A stretch of 64,000 nt of DNA from Acidobacteriota bacterium (GCA_963169195.1 CAUJDN010000035.1:62001-126000), one strand, 5' to 3'. Shown: positions 43,337 to 51,986, numbered from the stretch's first letter. A program made the numbers and translations. Notes: generated by a model from the sequence alone, not told the origin.

Positions 43337-43819
43337 ATGCATCGACGATTCGTTTACCTCCTCGCGGTCGGAGCGGTCCTGATGATGACGGGCGCGCCGC
43401 TATGGGCCGGACAGCCGGTTGACCCCGAAGCCTCCGCCGTGCGGCGCACGGTGGAGCAGTTCCTGGACGATCTGGGCAACCGCCGCCTCGACAAGCTTCC
43501 TGCCCTCTTCGCGCCGAAGGCCACGATGGTCGTCGTGCGCCAGCGTGACGGGAAATGGACGACCACCCACCAGACGTCCGACGAGTGGCTGGCGGGCCTG
43601 AAGGCGCAGACGCCCGGTACCATCTTCCGGGAGCCGCTCGCCAACGTCACCGTCCACGTGGAAAGCGGCCACCTCGCCTTCCTGCGCGCCGACTTCACCG
43701 TCGTCGTCGACGGCAAGGTCCGCTCGCACGGCGTGGACTACTTCACGCTGGTGAAGGACGGCGGGGCGTGGAAGATCCTGAACGGCAGCTACACGTCGAT
43801 GCCAGGAGAAGGCAGGTAG
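43337..43819 (+). CDS. secreted SnoaL/NTF2-like (DUF4440-type) protein
   Basis: A 160-residue protein with a Sec signal (VYLLAVGAVLMMTGAPLWAG). The mature domain has the cone-shaped NTF2-like pattern: an opening helix (AVRRTVEQFLDDLGNRRLDK), LPALFAPKATMVVVRQRDG, and the closing strands HLAFLRADFTVVVDGKVRSH, VDYFTLVKDGGAWKILNGSY. Members bind small molecules or act as enzymes; no catalytic residues are recognised here. The start codon is fixed by the heptamer array that ends against it. GAACCYCA octamers follow the stop. Confidence 0.8.
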   Translation: MHRRFVYLLAVGAVLMMTGAPLWAGQPVDPEASAVRRTVEQFLDDLGNRRLDKLPALFAPKATMVVVRQRDGKWTTTHQTSDEWLAGLKAQTPGTIFREPLANVTVHVESGHLAFLRADFTVVVDGKVRSHGVDYFTLVKDGGAWKILNGSYTSMPGEGR

Positions 43820-43831
43820 TCCAACGTCCCG

Positions 43832-43879
43832 GAACCCCAGAACCCCAGAACCCCAGAACCTTAGAACCTGAGAACCCGA
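43832..43879 (+). repeat. GAACCYCA octamer array (6 units)
   Basis: GAACCCCA three times, then GAACCTTA, GAACCTGA and GAACCCGA, all in 8-bp register, filling the space between two genes (43820-43885). The same unit forms the 12-copy array at 61034-61129. Confidence 0.8.
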
Positions 43880-43885
43880 TTCCCC

Positions 43886-45091
43886 GTGGTCACCGAAACC
43901 GTCGAAGCCGAAGGGCACCTGATCGACTCGGGCAACCTGCAGTCCATCCTCACCACCATCGTCGAGCACGGTGCGGAGTACGAGATCCTGCGCCTGGACG
44001 TCGGCCGGAGGAACGAGGCCCCGTCGAAGCTGGCGATCAAGCTCATCGCCGACACGGACGATTCGCTCCAGGCCCTGCTGTCGAAACTCTCGGTCTTCGG
44101 CTGCTACGTGAAGGGGACGCCGCCCGCGGTGCTGCGCGCGGCCGACATGGACGGCGCGGCCCCGGAAGACTTCTACTCCACGACCAACCACCGGACGTCG
44201 GTGTACCTCGACGGTCGATGGGTCGTGGCCGGCCACCAGCGGATGGACGCGGCCATCATCGTCCAGGGCATGACGGCCACGTGCCGGAAGCTGAGGGACA
44301 TCCGCAGGGGCGACCTCGTCGTGTGCGGCCTGCAGGGTGTCCGCGTCCAGCCGGAGCTGCAGTCGCGCGACAAGCCGACCTTCGGCTTCATGAGCAACGA
44401 GGTGTCGTCGGAGCGCCGCGTCGAGACGGCGGTGGCGCGCGTGGCCGACAGCATGCGGCGCGTCAAGGATCGCGGCGGCCGCATCGCGTTCGTCGCGGGC
44501 CCGGTCGTCGTGCACACGGGCGGCGGCGACTACTTCTGCGAGCTCGTGCGGCTCGGCTACGTGGACCTGCTGCTCTCGGGCAACGCCCTCGCGGTGCACG
44601 ACATCGAGGCGGCGCTCTCCGGCACCTCGCTCGGCATCGACCTGAGCTCGGGCGCGCCCGTGGAGCACGGGCACCGCAACCACATGCGCGCCATCAACGC
44701 CATCCGGCGCGCGGGCGGCATCGCGAAAGCGGTGGAGGCCGGCGTGCTCACGCGCGGCATCATGCACGCGTGTCACACGCGGGGCGTGCCGTACATCCTC
44801 GCCGGCTCCATCCGCGACGACGGGCCGCTGCCCGAGACGATGATGGATTTGGCGGCGGCGCAGGACGCCTACGCGAAGGCGCTCGACGGCGTCGAGGTGG
44901 TGGTGATGCTGTCGTCCATGCTCCACAGCATCGGCGTGGGGAACATGCTGCCGTCGTGGGTGATGGTGGTCTGCGTGGACATCAACCCCGCCGTCGTCAC
45001 CAAGCTCGCGGACCGCGGCTCCACGCAGACGGTCGGCGTGGTCACCGACGTGGGGCTGTTCCTGCACCAGCTGGCGTTGGCGCTGAGGTAG
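43886..45091 (+). CDS. TIGR00300/LOR-SDH family protein, ornithine cyclodeaminase-like
   Basis: A 401-residue protein. The N-terminal ~95 residues (VEAEGHLIDSGNLQSILTTI, YEILRLDVGRRNEAPSKLAI, GCYVKGTPPAVLRAADMDGA) match the 'LOR/SDH bifunctional enzyme conserved' domain. The C-terminal part binds a dinucleotide (FVAGPVVVHTGGGDYFCELV, VDLLLSGNALAVHDIEAALS, LGIDLSSGAPVEHGHRNHMR). In archaea and in the cyanobacterial arginine enzyme AgrE/ArgZ, this region converts ornithine to proline and ammonia; the arginine-hydrolase half is absent here. GTG 43886 is the apparent start, without a good ribosome site. Confidence 0.85.
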   Translation: MVTETVEAEGHLIDSGNLQSILTTIVEHGAEYEILRLDVGRRNEAPSKLAIKLIADTDDSLQALLSKLSVFGCYVKGTPPAVLRAADMDGAAPEDFYSTTNHRTSVYLDGRWVVAGHQRMDAAIIVQGMTATCRKLRDIRRGDLVVCGLQGVRVQPELQSRDKPTFGFMSNEVSSERRVETAVARVADSMRRVKDRGGRIAFVAGPVVVHTGGGDYFCELVRLGYVDLLLSGNALAVHDIEAALSGTSLGIDLSSGAPVEHGHRNHMRAINAIRRAGGIAKAVEAGVLTRGIMHACHTRGVPYILAGSIRDDGPLPETMMDLAAAQDAYAKALDGVEVVVMLSSMLHSIGVGNMLPSWVMVVCVDINPAVVTKLADRGSTQTVGVVTDVGLFLHQLALALR

Positions 45092-45092
45092 G

Positions 45093-45109
45093 GCCGTGCC
45101 TCGCACGGC
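45093..45109 (+). terminator. short hairpin after the TIGR00300 gene
   Basis: GCCGTGC-CTC-GCACGGC is a perfect 7-bp stem with a 3-nt loop, beginning one base after the stop codon. No T-run follows, so termination is uncertain. Confidence 0.35.
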
Positions 45110-45175
45110 AGGCCGGACAAGGCCGCTTCGCGGTGGGCGTCGGGTGGGCCGCTGCGCGGTGGGCTTTCGGTAGGA

Positions 45176-45202
45176 CTTCGTGCTCTTCGTGGCCTTCGTG
45201 TT
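45176..45202 (+). repeat. CTTCGTGNN nonamer array (3 units)
   Basis: CTTCGTGCT, CTTCGTGGC, CTTCGTGTT in 9-bp register just upstream of the sulfurtransferase start at 45217. Confidence 0.6.
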
Positions 45203-45216
45203 CCCGTGGACTCGCC

Positions 45217-46047
45217 ATGCACACGACATTGATTCGTCCCGTTGACCTCGCGCCGCACCTCGCCGACCCGCGATGGGTGGTCGTGGACTGCCGATTCGAT
45301 CTCGCCAACCCCTCGTGGGGCGAGGAGCAGTACGTGGCGGGGCACATCCCCGGGGCGCGGTATGCGCATCTCGACCGCGACCTGTCCGGGACCAGGACGG
45401 GCACGAACGGACGCCATCCGCTGCCCGACGTCGAGCGCATGGCGGCGACCTTCGGCGCGCTGGGCATCGCGAAGGATACCCAGGTCGTGGCCTGCGACGC
45501 CGACTCGGGGATGTACGCGGCACGCCTGTGGTGGATGCTGCGCTTCCTCGGCCATGACGCCGTGGCGGTGCTCGACGGCGGCTTCGCGCGGTGGGTCGCC
45601 GGGGGCGGCCCCGTGCAGCCAGGTCGCGTCACCGCGACGCCCACCGTCTTCTCACCGAACCCGAGGGCGGACTGGCGCCTGACGGTCGATCAGGTGGCCG
45701 CGGGCGGCCCCGGGCTCCTCGTGGACGCACGCGCGCCCGAGCGCTTCCGCGGCATGAACGAGACGCTCGACCCGGTCGCGGGGCACATCCCCGGCGCCCG
45801 CAACTACTTCTTCCAGCAGAACCTCGCCGAGGACAAGACCTTCAAGCCGGCCGCGGAGCTCCGCGCGCAGTGGGATGCCGTCCTCCAGGGCCAGGACCCG
45901 ACGGGCGTGGTGATGTACTGCGGCTCCGGCGTCACGGCCTGCCACAACCTCCTGGCCATGGAAGTGGCCGGCCTCCCCGGCTCGCGCATCTTCCCCGGCT
46001 CGTGGAGCGAGTGGTGCGCCGACCCGACGAGGCCCGTCGAGACCTAG
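45217..46047 (+). CDS. sseA: 3-mercaptopyruvate/thiosulfate sulfurtransferase
   Basis: A 276-residue tandem-rhodanese enzyme that moves sulfane sulfur from 3-mercaptopyruvate or thiosulfate to an acceptor. The inactive first domain has VVVDCRFDLANPSWGEEQYV and GHIPGARYAHLDRDLSG. The active second domain has LLVDARAPERFRG and the catalytic loop YCGSGVTACHN, whose CGSGVT resembles the mercaptopyruvate type. There is no signal peptide, so it is cytosolic. No operon partner; sulfur metabolism reappears at 51.6-53.4 kb. Confidence 0.92.
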   Translation: MHTTLIRPVDLAPHLADPRWVVVDCRFDLANPSWGEEQYVAGHIPGARYAHLDRDLSGTRTGTNGRHPLPDVERMAATFGALGIAKDTQVVACDADSGMYAARLWWMLRFLGHDAVAVLDGGFARWVAGGGPVQPGRVTATPTVFSPNPRADWRLTVDQVAAGGPGLLVDARAPERFRGMNETLDPVAGHIPGARNYFFQQNLAEDKTFKPAAELRAQWDAVLQGQDPTGVVMYCGSGVTACHNLLAMEVAGLPGSRIFPGSWSEWCADPTRPVET

Positions 46048-46075
46048 CCCGCACCCTCCCGTCCCGCCCTTCGTC

Positions 46076-46117
46076 CCCGGCTCCCGGTTCCCGGCTCCCG
46101 GCTCCCGGTTCCCGGCA
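46076..46117. repeat. CCCGGYT heptamer array (6 units; GGGARCC on the minus strand)
   Basis: CCCGGCT, CCCGGTT, CCCGGCT, CCCGGCT, CCCGGTT, CCCGGCA in register. On the minus strand G-triplets recur every 7 nt, fitting a G-quadruplex. The unit is the complement of the GGGAGTC/GGGAACC type at 43302. Confidence 0.8.
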
Positions 46118-46191
46118 CGATCGCTCCTGCCAACTTCCGCCACGTTTCTCTCGTCCAACTCCCACGACGGCATTCACGGGAGACCTGGACG

Positions 46192-47301
46192 ATGACCCTT
46201 CGCATCCTCTTCACGCTGGCCATCCTGGCGGGCCTGGCCGCGGCGCCCGCCGCCGAGCAGACATTCCACTGGGAGCCCGGCCGACACGGGCACGCCCTGG
46301 AAAGCCACCTGGGCGAGCACATCGAGCGCGCGCTCGAGCACGTCTCGCACATCGCGGAGCGGATTGCGAATCGCGTCGGCGCCCGCGTGGAGCGCATCGC
46401 CGACCGCGTGAGCAACCGCGTCGAGTACGCAGCGGATCGGGCCGCCGCCAGGGCCGAGCGCAACGCCGACCGGATCCGGGCACGAGTCGAGTCGCGCGTG
46501 CGCACCGTGCAATCACGCATCGAGCGGCGGATCGGCGCAAACGGCTGGTCAGGCCAGGACCAGAGCAGTATCGACGACAACCCCTGTGACGACCGCGACC
46601 GCTGGGACGACGACACCTACCGCCACTGCGAGGTCCGCGAGGAGCGGCTCCCTGCCGGCCCCCTGTCAGTGGACGCGGGGACCAATGGCGGCATCCGCGT
46701 GGAGGGCTGGGATGGCAGCGATGTCCTCGTGCGCGCCGTCGTCCAGGCGCGCGGCCGTGATGAGGCCGAGGCAAAGAGGCTGGCCAGCGAGGTGGAGATT
46801 CGTGCCGGGGGCGGCCGCGTGAGCGCCAGCGGGCCCGACACGGAGCGGGGCCGGGGATGGTCGGTGAGCTACCGCATCAGCGTGCCGCACCGGACCGACC
46901 TCGAGCTGAATGCGCGCAACGGCGGCATCACCATCGCGAACGTGACCGGCGCCATCCGCTTCGACACCACCAACGGCGGCGTGCGGCTCGCCGATCTCGC
47001 AGGCCAGGTGACCGGGCGCACGCGCAACGGCGGCCTGCGCGTGGCCCTGGGCGGCCGCCAGTGGGACGGCGCGGGGCTGGACGTGGAGACGTCGAACGGC
47101 GGCGTCACACTGGAGATTCCCTCGTCGTACAACGCGCAGCTGGAGACGCGCACCGAGAATGGCGGCTTCCGCTTCGATTACCCGCTGACCATCACCGGCG
47201 AGCTGTCGCCGCGGCGCGGGATCGCCACCACGCTCGGCGCCGGCGGTGCCCCCGTGCGCGTGCGGACGACGAACGGCGGCTTGAGGATTTCGCAGAGGTA
47301 G
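46192..47301 (+). CDS. exported DUF4097-type beta-strand-repeat protein with an 11-residue coiled-coil repeat
   Basis: A 369-residue protein with a signal peptide (LRILFTLAILAGLAAAPAAE). Residues about 58-112 form five hendecads (IANRVGARVER, IADRVSNRVEY, AADRAAARAER, NADRIRARVES, RVRTVQSRIER), predicting a long right-handed coiled coil. Then a DUF4097 domain follows whose strands carry a recurrent NGG turn (TNGGIRVEG, NGGITI, NGGVRL, NGGLRV, NGGVTL, NGGFRF, NGGLRI) about every 21 residues, indicating a beta-helix/solenoid. Two Cys (DNPCDD, YRHCEV) may form a disulfide. Function unknown, envelope located. Confidence 0.82.
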   Translation: MTLRILFTLAILAGLAAAPAAEQTFHWEPGRHGHALESHLGEHIERALEHVSHIAERIANRVGARVERIADRVSNRVEYAADRAAARAERNADRIRARVESRVRTVQSRIERRIGANGWSGQDQSSIDDNPCDDRDRWDDDTYRHCEVREERLPAGPLSVDAGTNGGIRVEGWDGSDVLVRAVVQARGRDEAEAKRLASEVEIRAGGGRVSASGPDTERGRGWSVSYRISVPHRTDLELNARNGGITIANVTGAIRFDTTNGGVRLADLAGQVTGRTRNGGLRVALGGRQWDGAGLDVETSNGGVTLEIPSSYNAQLETRTENGGFRFDYPLTITGELSPRRGIATTLGAGGAPVRVRTTNGGLRISQR

Positions 47302-47318
47302 ACGCAGGGGGGAAGGGC

Positions 47319-47403
47319 CGCAGATGACGCAGACGCCGCAGATGAAGCGGATTCGGCTGGTCACCTTCCCTTCTCACTTCTGACTTCTCACTTCTGACTT
47401 CTC
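47319..47403. repeat. nonamer (CGCAGATGA) and heptamer (ACTTCTS) arrays
   Basis: CGCAGATGA, CGCAGACGC, CGCAGATGA at 47319-47345, followed by ACTTCTG, ACTTCTC, ACTTCTG, ACTTCTC at 47376-47403. The nonamers are the reverse complement of the CATCTGCGN family. They fill the 165-bp gap before the aminotransferase gene. Confidence 0.75.
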
Positions 47404-47466
47404 GCCTCCACCCTCCCTGAGGCGCGTGGCTTTTCGCGCGGCCTCGGGGTAGAGTGAAGGGCTGTC

Positions 47467-48456
47467 ATGGCAACCACGACCAGCCCCATCCGCCTCCTCG
47501 ACGCCGGTGCGGTCCTCCAGGCGCTCGGCGACCTTCGCGCGAAGCAGCCCGTCAAGTACGCCGCCTTCTACTCCAGCCAGCTCGGGGGCATCGTCACCGA
47601 CCCGGCGCTGATGGTCCTCCCGTTCGACGACCACATGGTGCACCGCGGCCATGGGATCTTCGACACCGCGGGGCTGGTCGATGGGAACATCTACGACCTC
47701 GAGGCGCACCTCGATCGCTTCACACGGTCGGCCGAGCGCTCCAGGCTGACGCTTCCGGGATCCCGGGCCGACATGCGGGACATCATCGTCCGCACCACCG
47801 CCGCCAGCGGTCGCCGCGATGGCGCCATCCGCTACTGGCTCTCCTCCGGACCCGGCAGCCTCGAGCTGAGCCCGGCGGCGGGCGCGGAGCCCGGCTTCTT
47901 CGTGATGATCTTCCCGGGCCTGGTGTACCCGGAGCGGTGGTACACCGAGGGCCTGCGCGTGATGACGACGACCTATCCCATCAAGCCGTCGCTCTACGCC
48001 ATCACGAAGACCACCAACTACCTGCCGAATGTCCTGATGCAGATGGAGGCGAAGGAGAAGGGCCTCGACAACGGCGTCTTCCTCGACGCCCGCGGCAACG
48101 TCGGCGAGAGCTCGAACATGAACGTGGCCTTCGTCACCGCGGACGGCGTGCTGCGCCACCCGAAGTTCGATCACATCCTGTCGGGCTGCACGGCCCGCCG
48201 GATGCTCGACCTCGCGCCGGCCCTCCTGGACAGCGGGCTCCTGAAGGGCGTCGAGGTCTGCGACATCCCGGCGGCCGACGCGCGCGCCGCACGCGAGATG
48301 CTGCTCATCGGCAGCTCCGTGAAGGTCGCGCCCATCGTCCAGTGGGACGGCCAGTCGATTGGCGACGGCAGGCCCGGCCCCGTGGCCAGGGCGCTGCTGG
48401 GGCTGATCGAGGCGGACATGCGCACGGGCGACCGGCTGATTCCGGTCCCCTACTGA
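47467..48456 (+). CDS. class-IV PLP aminotransferase (branched-chain/D-amino-acid aminotransferase family)
   Basis: A 329-residue fold-type IV transaminase. The N-terminal part has DDHMVHRGHGIFDTAGLVDG and LEAHLDRFTRSAERSRL. The PLP Lys is in AITKTTNYLPNVLMQMEAKE, followed by VFLDARGNVGESSNMNVAFV, whose Glu contacts the pyridine nitrogen. Substrate (branched-chain acids, D-amino acids or an aminodeoxychorismate-like compound) cannot be fixed from these motifs. There is no signal peptide. TAGAGT lies 11 nt before the ATG and may be the -10 of a short-leader transcript. Confidence 0.9.
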   Translation: MATTTSPIRLLDAGAVLQALGDLRAKQPVKYAAFYSSQLGGIVTDPALMVLPFDDHMVHRGHGIFDTAGLVDGNIYDLEAHLDRFTRSAERSRLTLPGSRADMRDIIVRTTAASGRRDGAIRYWLSSGPGSLELSPAAGAEPGFFVMIFPGLVYPERWYTEGLRVMTTTYPIKPSLYAITKTTNYLPNVLMQMEAKEKGLDNGVFLDARGNVGESSNMNVAFVTADGVLRHPKFDHILSGCTARRMLDLAPALLDSGLLKGVEVCDIPAADARAAREMLLIGSSVKVAPIVQWDGQSIGDGRPGPVARALLGLIEADMRTGDRLIPVPY

Positions 48457-48513
48457 GGCGTCACGCGAGCGTGGACCGACACGCCACGCATCGCGACGGA
48501 GGCCGAGGGCGCG

Positions 48514-50844
48514 CTACCACCGCAGCAGTCGCGTGATCTTGACGACGAACGATCGGTTGTCCATGGCCGGGAAACCGCGCGACAGCGTGTCGCGCCCGTC
48601 GCTGTAGACGACGAACAGCTCGCTGCCCGGGACGTACTCCCAGCGGAACCGGGCATTGGTCGAGAGCGTGTGGCTGGCGGACTGGTACTGCGCGAGCACC
48701 GAGAAGAACCGCCGGCTGCTCATCGTCCACGTGAAGCGCCCGGTGACGAGCCTGGTCGTGAAGGTGCCCCACGGCATCTCGGCATGGTTCCACGACAGGG
48801 TCGGCTCCAGCAGGAAGTGCGGGCTGATCTCCATGCGGCCCCGCCACGACACCTCCGAGAGCGTGCCGTCGAAGAAGCCGCCGTGCGCGATGTTCAGGCC
48901 CCCGTTGACCGGCCGCTGGGGCCCGAACTGGTAGTTGAGCCGCGCCTGGGTGAACGAGTAGTTGCCGACCGGCACGACGACGTCGCCGCCTACCTCGAAG
49001 GGCTCGATGAGGCCCTCGAAACTGCGGGTCACTTCCACGCTGGCGAAGTCGCCGCTGTTGAACTCCAGGCGCACGGACCCCTGGGCTTCCCGCGTCTCCA
49101 GCTTGCGGCCGGGGCCGGTGATGTAGTCGAGGCTCGCTTCGTAGAAGACCTTGCGGATGGCCGATGGCTGCCGCGGGCGCGGGCTGAACCGGAACTGTCC
49201 GAACGAGCGCCGGAACGCGCTGCGGCGGAGGAACCCGACTTCCGGGTTGAAGTCGCGGCCCACGCTCAGGTATTCGGTCTCCACGCCCCACCGATCCGAG
49301 TTCCAGTCGTATCGCCCGCGGTAGCTGCTCTGATCGCCGGTCCGGCCGGGCGTGTCGGTGCGCGCGTAGTACGTGTCGATGTTGACGTTGTCGAAGAGCT
49401 GAAAGCGTGCGTCGGCGCCGACGGTGTAGCTGCTGGCGCCGGCCGGCGCCGTCGGGTTGCGGGCCGTGCCGATGAAGCCGATGCGGCTGCGGCGCAGCAC
49501 GTCGCGGGTGAGGCGCACGACGGAGAAGTTCGTGCTCGCCTTGCCCTCGGCCGGCACGTCGTCGGTCTGCATGCTCAGCGCGCCGACGTTGTACGGCCCG
49601 GTCCGGCCGAGCAGGCGGCCCCCTGCGAGAATCGGCACGACGGCGCCCTCGTCCAGCCCGATGCGCCGCGAGTAGAAGAGGATGGGCGTATTGCTCGGCC
49701 CGCGGAAGCCCCCGCCCCCGCCCCCGCCACCACCGCCTCCTCCAAAGCCGCCCCCGACGCCGCCGAACGAGAAGATGTCCTGCCCTTCGAGAAAGAAGTC
49801 ACGCCGCTCCGGGAAGAAGAGACTGAAGCGCGTCAGGTTCACCTGCGCCTCATCGTCCTCCACCTGGGCGAAGTCGGTGTTGTAGGTGAAATCGGCGATG
49901 AGCGTCTGCGTGAGGCCCCACTTCGCGTCCACACCCCACTCGAAGTTGCCGTCGTTGTCGACGGGCGGCGACGCGGTGCGGTTGGTCAGGACCGACCCGA
50001 GGCCGTACGGCTTGACGTCGAGGTTCAGGCCGCGGCCCGGGGTCTGCACGCCGACCAGCGTGGCGGCCGACGACACCTTGCTGAGGCCGCGCCGGCCCCA
50101 CGACTGCGGCACCGGGTTGAGGAAGGACTGCTCGTTCTTCCATCGGACCATGCGCCGGATGTTGAGACCCCACACGGTCGAGCCCTCGCGGAAGCGCAGC
50201 GAGCGGAACGGAATGGCGAACTCGGCCGACCAGCCGCCTTCGAACTCCGCGGTGCGAACGTTCCACACCTGGTTCCAGTTCGGGTTCGACTGCTCGTTGG
50301 TGACCACCCAGTCGAACATGCCTCCCTCGGAGTTCGACGAGACACCGAACCCGTTGCGACGGTCGTAGAACGTATCCAGCTGGATGGCCAGGTGGTCGTT
50401 GTTGTAGAGGTTGAAGCTGTCGCGGCGCAGGTCGCTGGTCACGCGCCGCCCGGGCTCGCTCTCCCACATCTTCGCGCCGATGTAGAGGTTCTTGTCGTCG
50501 AAGAAGACCCAGATCTCGGTCGTGTCGGTGGCCGGCTGCCCCTCGGCCGGCTCCTGCTGGATGAACCCGGAAATGGCCGGCACGTCGCGATACGGTGCCT
50601 CGTCCAGCGCGCCGTCCAGGATGAGCGGCGACGGCAGCCGCATCGTCCGGATGGTCGCGTTGCCGCTGGCGTCGCGATTGATGACCGCCGGCGGCTCGGG
50701 CGGAGGGGGGCCGAAGAGGCTGGAATCCGCCAGGCCGAGCAGGGGCTCGACGTCCTGCGCGTAGGCGGCGGCGGGCGCCCCCAGCAGGAGGATGGCGAGG
50801 ATTCCACGCCCCACGCGACACATCACCCGGACCGGGATCGCCAC
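48514..50844 (-). CDS. CBM9-like/DUF5916 outer-membrane beta-barrel protein
   Basis: A 776-residue exported protein starting at GTG 50844 (an internal ATG at 50823 also fits the signal ILAILLLGAPAAAYAQ). The N-terminal domain resembles the carbohydrate-binding family 9 fold (LPSPLILDGALDEAPYRDVP, EIWVFFDDKNLYIGAKMWES). The rest is a DUF5916 barrel: ARGTYPIC strand pairs such as FFPERRDFFLEGQDIFSFGG, SVEVTRSFEGLIEPFEVGGD, ending in Phe/Trp-rich VVKITRLLRW as in outer-membrane barrels. A run of Gly (about residues 368-390) forms a flexible loop. It probably binds or takes up a polysaccharide or peptide. Confidence 0.85.
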   Translation of the reverse strand: MAIPVRVMCRVGRGILAILLLGAPAAAYAQDVEPLLGLADSSLFGPPPPEPPAVINRDASGNATIRTMRLPSPLILDGALDEAPYRDVPAISGFIQQEPAEGQPATDTTEIWVFFDDKNLYIGAKMWESEPGRRVTSDLRRDSFNLYNNDHLAIQLDTFYDRRNGFGVSSNSEGGMFDWVVTNEQSNPNWNQVWNVRTAEFEGGWSAEFAIPFRSLRFREGSTVWGLNIRRMVRWKNEQSFLNPVPQSWGRRGLSKVSSAATLVGVQTPGRGLNLDVKPYGLGSVLTNRTASPPVDNDGNFEWGVDAKWGLTQTLIADFTYNTDFAQVEDDEAQVNLTRFSLFFPERRDFFLEGQDIFSFGGVGGGFGGGGGGGGGGGGFRGPSNTPILFYSRRIGLDEGAVVPILAGGRLLGRTGPYNVGALSMQTDDVPAEGKASTNFSVVRLTRDVLRRSRIGFIGTARNPTAPAGASSYTVGADARFQLFDNVNIDTYYARTDTPGRTGDQSSYRGRYDWNSDRWGVETEYLSVGRDFNPEVGFLRRSAFRRSFGQFRFSPRPRQPSAIRKVFYEASLDYITGPGRKLETREAQGSVRLEFNSGDFASVEVTRSFEGLIEPFEVGGDVVVPVGNYSFTQARLNYQFGPQRPVNGGLNIAHGGFFDGTLSEVSWRGRMEISPHFLLEPTLSWNHAEMPWGTFTTRLVTGRFTWTMSSRRFFSVLAQYQSASHTLSTNARFRWEYVPGSELFVVYSDGRDTLSRGFPAMDNRSFVVKITRLLRW

Positions 50845-50940
50845 GGCCGCCTATTGGACCACAGCGCAGAAACCAGGAGATGTCTCCGATTGTCTCCGCG
50901 GACCGGAGCAGCCGGCGAGCCAACCCGCCATACGGCCTTG

Positions 50941-51609
50941 TCAGAACCCCAGCACCGTGAGTGGCAGCCACTCCTGGAGCGCGCCGACGTGCGGCTTCAC
51001 CAGTTCGCGATTCCGCTCCGGGACGTCGGGGACGGGCATGCTGGGTTCCGGCAGGCCCGCCTGGTCGGTCCCCTTCCGGATCAGATCCTGCAGGGCGGTC
51101 CAGTCGATGCGGCTGGCCACCTCGATGCCGGCCGCCTCGTAGGCGCGCAGGCGGACCCACGCGTATTCGCTGGACGAGAAGCCCTCGGCGTTGAGCGCGT
51201 CCACGTGGGCGCGCCGGGCCTCCCCCAACACGCTCCTCAGCTCCGACAGCATCGTGCCGATCTCGGAGAACGACAGGTCGCGCCCGCCCTCGCGCGCGCG
51301 CGCCTCGAGCGACCGGCCCTTCTCCTGCAGCTCGGCCCACCGCGGTCCCAGCGCCTTCCGCATGCGCTCGTGGACGGCCAGGTAGCGCCTCACCTGGGCC
51401 TCGGTCAGCTCGCCGCCGGCCGGCGCCTGGTAGTCGGCCTTGTTCTCGACCCGATCCGACTCGGCAGCCATCTCCTTCGCCTGGTCGAGCCACGCCGTCG
51501 CGTTGTCGAGCATGGGACGCGCGGCGCGGTACCCGAAATAGAGCGCGACGCCCACGGCCAGCGTGCCGAGGACGACGATGACCAGGCAGCCGGCCAGGAG
51601 TTTCTGCAT
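50941..51609 (-). CDS. membrane-anchored hypothetical protein with helical periplasmic part
   Basis: A 222-residue protein with an N-terminal signal-anchor (LLAGCLVIVVLGTLAVGVAL); a Cys at residue 8 is not in a good lipobox. The rest is predicted alpha-helical and charged: ELTEAQVRRYLAVHERMRKA, GPRWAELQEKGRSLEARARE, EIGTMLSELRSVLGEARRAH, SSEYAWVRLRAYEAAGIEVA. No family is recognised. It follows the ArsR gene by 53 nt on the same strand, so it could be the last gene of that operon. Confidence 0.75.
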   Translation of the reverse strand: MQKLLAGCLVIVVLGTLAVGVALYFGYRAARPMLDNATAWLDQAKEMAAESDRVENKADYQAPAGGELTEAQVRRYLAVHERMRKALGPRWAELQEKGRSLEARAREGGRDLSFSEIGTMLSELRSVLGEARRAHVDALNAEGFSSSEYAWVRLRAYEAAGIEVASRIDWTALQDLIRKGTDQAGLPEPSMPVPDVPERNRELVKPHVGALQEWLPLTVLGF

Positions 51610-51662
51610 GGGGAGAGTGTAGACGGTCTTGGGGTCCTGGGAGACGAGGGGGAACCCTTCTG

Positions 51663-51986
51663 CTACCGCATGGCGCGCGCGTGTCGCTGCGCGGACCTCC
51701 GGGCTCTCTCCTCGACGGCGCCGCAGGCGAGGTCGCACAACGTGAACACCGAGGCGTCCGCAAGCGCGTAGTAGACGAACAGCCCCTGACGGCGGCGCGA
51801 CACGAGGCCGTGGGCGTGAAGCAGCTGGAGGTGCTTCGACAGGTTGGCCTGGTTGAGGCCGGTGGCCTCCATCAGCGCGCTGACGTGCCGCGGCCCGTCG
51901 GCCAACGCGTCGAGCACCTGCAGCCGCGCCGGCTCGGCCAGCACCTTGAATCGCGCAGCCACGTCCTCCAGCAGCTCGGGCGTCAT
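51663..51986 (-). CDS. ArsR-family regulator of the persulfide operon
   Basis: A 107-residue winged-helix repressor: ARFKVLAEPARLQVLDALAD, then recognition helix LNQANLSKHLQLLHAHGLVS, wing RRQGLFVYYALADASV. Cys84 and Cys88 form a TLCDLACG pair in the last helix. The single-Cys position earlier in the chain used by SqrR/BigR-type persulfide sensors is absent, so sensing would rely on the C-terminal pair (inference). ATG 51986 has GAGGGA 7 nt upstream and lies 11 nt after the stop of the sulfur enzyme gene. It is the likely repressor of the operon promoter near 53457. Confidence 0.88.
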   Translation of the reverse strand: MTPELLEDVAARFKVLAEPARLQVLDALADGPRHVSALMEATGLNQANLSKHLQLLHAHGLVSRRRQGLFVYYALADASVFTLCDLACGAVEERARRSAQRHARAMR

